A DNA stretch of 7,144 nucleotides from Christensenella sp. UBA4263 (GTDB lineage Bacteria > Bacillota > Clostridia > Christensenellales > Aristaeellaceae). Positions 5,532-7,144 of this stretch are shown here, one piece after another. Position numbers and translations under genes: made by a program. Where the stretch lies: the NCBI GenBank assembly GCA_002395225.1, contig DGWH01000060.1, positions 1 through 7,144 on the forward strand, in the 5' to 3' direction. The first letter of the stretch is position 1. Each line of letters starts with the position of its first letter. Below the pieces are notes generated by a model. That model ran no database searches. It was not told where the DNA came from and saw only the letters and a list, made by a program, of their open reading frames with translations.

Positions 5532-5578
5532 AAGTATGATTTGAAATGGTCTGACGTTTTGTATTGTACCATACTTTC
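5530..5578. promoter_or_regulatory. 9-bp dyad around the MBL-fold gene promoter, candidate operator
   Basis: GAAAGTATG (5530-5538) and CATACTTTC (5570-5578) form a perfect inverted repeat. One arm lies just upstream of the -10 box in the spacer and the other lies past the expected transcription start. That placement suits a repressor operator or, in RNA, only a partial hairpin since one arm is not transcribed. Confidence 0.35.
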
Positions 5579-5591
5579 AATCATTCTACAA
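5563..5591 (-). promoter_or_regulatory. Probable promoter of the MBL-fold gene
   Basis: On the minus strand, TACAAT (5568-5563) is preceded by TGG, an extended -10, and after 17 bases by TTGTAG (5591-5586), a weak -35. The start would be near 5556, giving a leader of about 210 nt that includes both 85-bp repeats. This also rules out translation from the upstream ATG at 5580. Confidence 0.6.
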
Positions 5592-5867
5592 AAAAATCAT
5601 TAATATAAGGCCGTTCGGCGCAATCCGTTGTGACTGTTCACGTATTTTGAGCAGGAAAAATAAGCCCGGCGCTGTCGCGCGATGACTGAGCCGATTCGGG
5701 CATCATTGCTTTTAGATTTGCAGAATCAGTTGCCAGCAGCAAATGCGGTCATTGACACATTAAAAACGGAAGCCTGAATAAAGAAAATGAAAAACTTTGT
5801 GTCCGCACATCCCAGCAACATCTCCGACGGCGGGCCAGGCCTCTTGCCTCGATGGAATGAAAATTCG
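5592..5867. other. Intergenic DNA between the divergent MBL-fold and Rpn promoters
   Basis: No supported gene. A perfect TTGACA occurs near 5753 but the best -10 (AATAAA) is 19 bases away, so it is weak. A following 27-codon plus-strand frame starting near 5789 (MKNFVSAHPSN...) has no good ribosome binding site. A GCCCG/CGGGC pair spans about 5668-5700 with T residues on its minus-strand side; the stem is too short to call a terminator, and no minus-strand gene lies upstream of it. Confidence 0.4.
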
Positions 5868-5901
5868 TGAACCGGTGCGCTTTATGAACCGGAAAGCTTT
5901 A
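5868..5901 (+). repeat. Adjacent 17-bp direct repeats upstream of the Rpn promoter
   Basis: TGAACCGGTGCGCTTTA (5868-5884) is followed directly by TGAACCGGAAAGCTTTA (5885-5901), agreeing at 14 of 17 positions with differences only in the three central bases. The pair ends four bases before the -35 box, a usual place for activator sites. A regulatory role is inferred from position. Confidence 0.6.
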
Positions 5902-5905
5902 TACA

Positions 5906-5934
5906 TTGACTTTTCCGGGCCACAGGTTTAGAAT
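5906..5934 (+). promoter_or_regulatory. Sigma-A promoter of the Rpn nuclease gene
   Basis: TTGACT (5906-5911), a 17-base spacer and TAGAAT (5929-5934) give 10 of 12 consensus positions with ideal spacing. The predicted start near 5941 leaves only about eight bases before the ATG at 5949, so the mRNA would be nearly leaderless, or translation may begin downstream. Confidence 0.75.
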
Positions 5935-5948
5935 AAGCAAGAGGATGA

Positions 5949-6923
5949 ATGGAGTGTATAACCTCATTAAAGAGTCTGCGAAAGGTGGCGATTTTAATAG
6001 GCACGTTCGATACGCAGAGCAAGCAGTACATGAGTGATCCGGTTCATTTTGCGGATGCGATTAATTTCTTTTTCTTTGATGGGGATCAGGTGGTTCAAGC
6101 TTCCGATTTACGGGAATTGGATCCTACGGAAATTGCACTTGTTTATGGCAATAACGCAAAAGTGCCGATACAGAAAGTTCGTGATGTAATAAAAAGCTGG
6201 ACAGGTATGTATGACGGAAATGCCATTTACCTGGTTTTGGGAATCGAGAATCAGTCAAAGATTCATTATGCCATGGTAGTAAAAAACATGGTCTACGATT
6301 CCTTACATTATGCAAAACAGGTCATGGAAGCAACGAAATCACACAAAGGTGAGAAACTGTCCGGAGATGAGTTCCTGTCAGGATTCACCAAAGAGGATAA
6401 ACTGATCCCCGTGATTACACTGGTTCTGTATTTCGGCGCAGAAGAATGGGATGGCGCAACGAATTTACACAAAATGTTCGAGATTCAGGATGAACGTATC
6501 CTGAAATATGTGCCGGATTACAAAATCAATCTGATTCAGCCCGCGAAGATCTCAAAAGAAGAGTTCCAAAAATTCAGGACTGAGTTGGGAAAGGTGCTGG
6601 AGTACATTAAGCTGTCGAAAAACAAAAGTGTTTTACATAAGCAGATCCAGCAAGAGGCAGAATTCTGGAAACTTCACAAAGAGTCGTTTGACCTGCTGAA
6701 CACGGCAACGAATTCAAAACTAAAGCTTTTTCTGGATGAAGGAGGCAGAGCAGACATGTGTGTGGCAATTGATGAGATGAGACAAGACATGGAGATTGTT
6801 GGTTTTATTAAGGGACGACGGGTCGACGGCATTTCTCTGGAAGAAGCGATTAAGGACGCTGCTCTCATGTACGGGAAAACCGAAGAATATGTAAAGGAAG
6901 TGTACGAGGAGGAAGTTGCTTAA
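5949..6923 (+). CDS. Rpn-family PD-(D/E)XK nuclease / putative transposase
   Basis: A 324-residue protein of the Rpn (recombination-promoting nuclease) type common in Lachnospiraceae. Conserved blocks in order: GTFDTQSKQYMSDPVHFADAI (18-38), ELDPTEIALVYG, QKVRD (75-79), YLVLGIENQSKIHYAMVVKN (94-113), GDEFLSGF and PVITLVLYFGAEEWD (154-168), and YVPDYKINLI. D79 and E100-x-Q102 are likely active-site residues of the PD-(D/E)XK fold. E. coli RpnA, in this family, is a DNA endonuclease that promotes RecA-independent recombination; that activity is not shown here. The family-like part begins near residue 17. ATG 5949 has GAGG only four bases upstream, so GTG at 5985 is an alternative start; ATG 6030 would cut the conserved block. 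It is a single gene with its own promoter and terminator. The C-terminal 70 residues are helical and charged. Confidence 0.88.
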   Translation: MECITSLKSLRKVAILIGTFDTQSKQYMSDPVHFADAINFFFFDGDQVVQASDLRELDPTEIALVYGNNAKVPIQKVRDVIKSWTGMYDGNAIYLVLGIENQSKIHYAMVVKNMVYDSLHYAKQVMEATKSHKGEKLSGDEFLSGFTKEDKLIPVITLVLYFGAEEWDGATNLHKMFEIQDERILKYVPDYKINLIQPAKISKEEFQKFRTELGKVLEYIKLSKNKSVLHKQIQQEAEFWKLHKESFDLLNTATNSKLKLFLDEGGRADMCVAIDEMRQDMEIVGFIKGRRVDGISLEEAIKDAALMYGKTEEYVKEVYEEEVA

Positions 6924-6953
6924 TTGGACATAAGCAGGCCTCAGATGCATTCT

Positions 6954-6993
6954 GCCTCCGCCCCCGTTTAAACGGAGTGCGGAGGCTTTTTTT
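6954..6993 (+). terminator. Rho-independent terminator of the Rpn gene
   Basis: GCCTCCGC (6954-6961) pairs with GCGGAGGC (6979-6986), enclosing a second perfect palindrome CCGTTTAAACGG, and seven T residues follow (6987-6993). It starts 31 bases after the stop codon. Confidence 0.93.
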
Positions 6994-7026
6994 ATCAGGA
7001 ACCTGCTGCGGAGCAAACCGTTATTT

Positions 7027-7144
7027 TCAGGACTCTATATCCCTGCCTGTAACGGCGACTGACGGCTGAAACCGACAGATCACAGCCGTCATCACGAGCG
7101 CACACAGGAACAGGCAGGCACCCTCATCGCAATCATTCGGAACG
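7027..7144 (-). CDS. Possible C-terminal end of a gene entering from the right
   Basis: A minus-strand frame open from the right edge for 38 codons to TGA at 7029-7027. It contains a hydrophobic run (ACLFLCALVMTAVIC) followed by RFQPSVAVTGRDIES. It would be convergent with the Rpn gene. The fragment is too short to identify, no codon evidence supports it strongly, and it overlaps nested inverted repeats, so it may be chance. Confidence 0.2.
   Translation of the reverse strand, partial: VPNDCDEGACLFLCALVMTAVICRFQPSVAVTGRDIES
7042..7118. repeat. Nested inverted repeats
   Basis: CCTGCCTGT (7042-7050) mirrors ACAGGCAGG (7110-7118). Inside it, TGACGGCTG (7060-7068) mirrors CAGCCGTCA (7083-7091). 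Both are perfect 9-bp arms. No T run follows on either side, so neither is an ordinary terminator. Confidence 0.5.

Noticed and set aside
5344..5580. N-terminal extension of the MBL-fold protein to an ATG at 5580
   Set aside because: The ATG lies upstream of the predicted transcription start, the extension is made of the two 85-bp repeats, and a strong Shine-Dalgarno site plus signal peptide mark the start at 5343.
5668..5700. Minus-strand terminator with GCCCG/CGGGC stem and trailing T residues
   Set aside because: The stem is five pairs around a long loop and no minus-strand gene lies upstream to be terminated.

Overview
The window looks like chromosomal DNA from a gut-type Clostridia (Lachnospiraceae or Oscillospiraceae-like). 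The reasons are medium G+C content judged by eye, strong AGGAGG-type ribosome binding sites, canonical sigma-A promoters, and gene families common in those genomes: an XRE/ImmA pair, a DUF6398 protein, and a PD-(D/E)XK Rpn-type nuclease. No rRNA, tRNA, CRISPR array or complete insertion sequence is visible. I make no species call.

Layout, left to right. Positions 1-567 (minus strand) hold an XRE-family repressor followed one base later by the N-terminal part of an ImmA/IrrE-type metallopeptidase that runs off the left edge. A near-consensus promoter with overlapping dyads drives them (622-663). Positions 568-1482 are a long stretch without a confident gene. It contains a small plus-strand reading frame broken by one TGA, a very strong plus-strand terminator (1032-1073) that no recognised gene explains, and a CAGAG-rich degenerate repeat zone. 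Then come three minus-strand genes: a GNAT acetyltransferase fused behind a DUF3775-like domain (1483-2376), a DUF6398 protein with a helix-turn-helix-like segment (2580-3080), and a six-helix membrane protein resembling the Pr6Pr/AIG1 type (3394-3948). A secreted UlaG-like metallo-beta-lactamase-fold protein follows (4660-5343, minus). A plus-strand Rpn-family nuclease with its own promoter and terminator (5949-6993) closes the window, apart from about 150 bases containing nested inverted repeats and perhaps the end of another gene.

The most unusual feature is not a gene. Three intergenic regions carry repeats with nearly the same period, about 85 bp: two copies at 3195-3347, five copies at 4165-4576, and two copies at 5372-5531. 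In each, a short GC-rich hairpin sits next to a GGCC-type motif. The first and third sets are related at sequence level in opposite orientation. The middle set shares only the architecture and period, and shows an alternating A-B-A-B-A hairpin pattern with a 102-bp block duplicated almost exactly 170 bp apart. The set at 5372-5531 lies in the probable 5' leader of the metallo-beta-lactamase gene.

The genes do not form an obvious pathway. The XRE/ImmA pair suggests a proteolysis-relieved repressor of the kind found on integrative elements and prophages, and the Rpn nuclease and repeats fit an accessory, rearrangement-prone region. That reading is inference from context.
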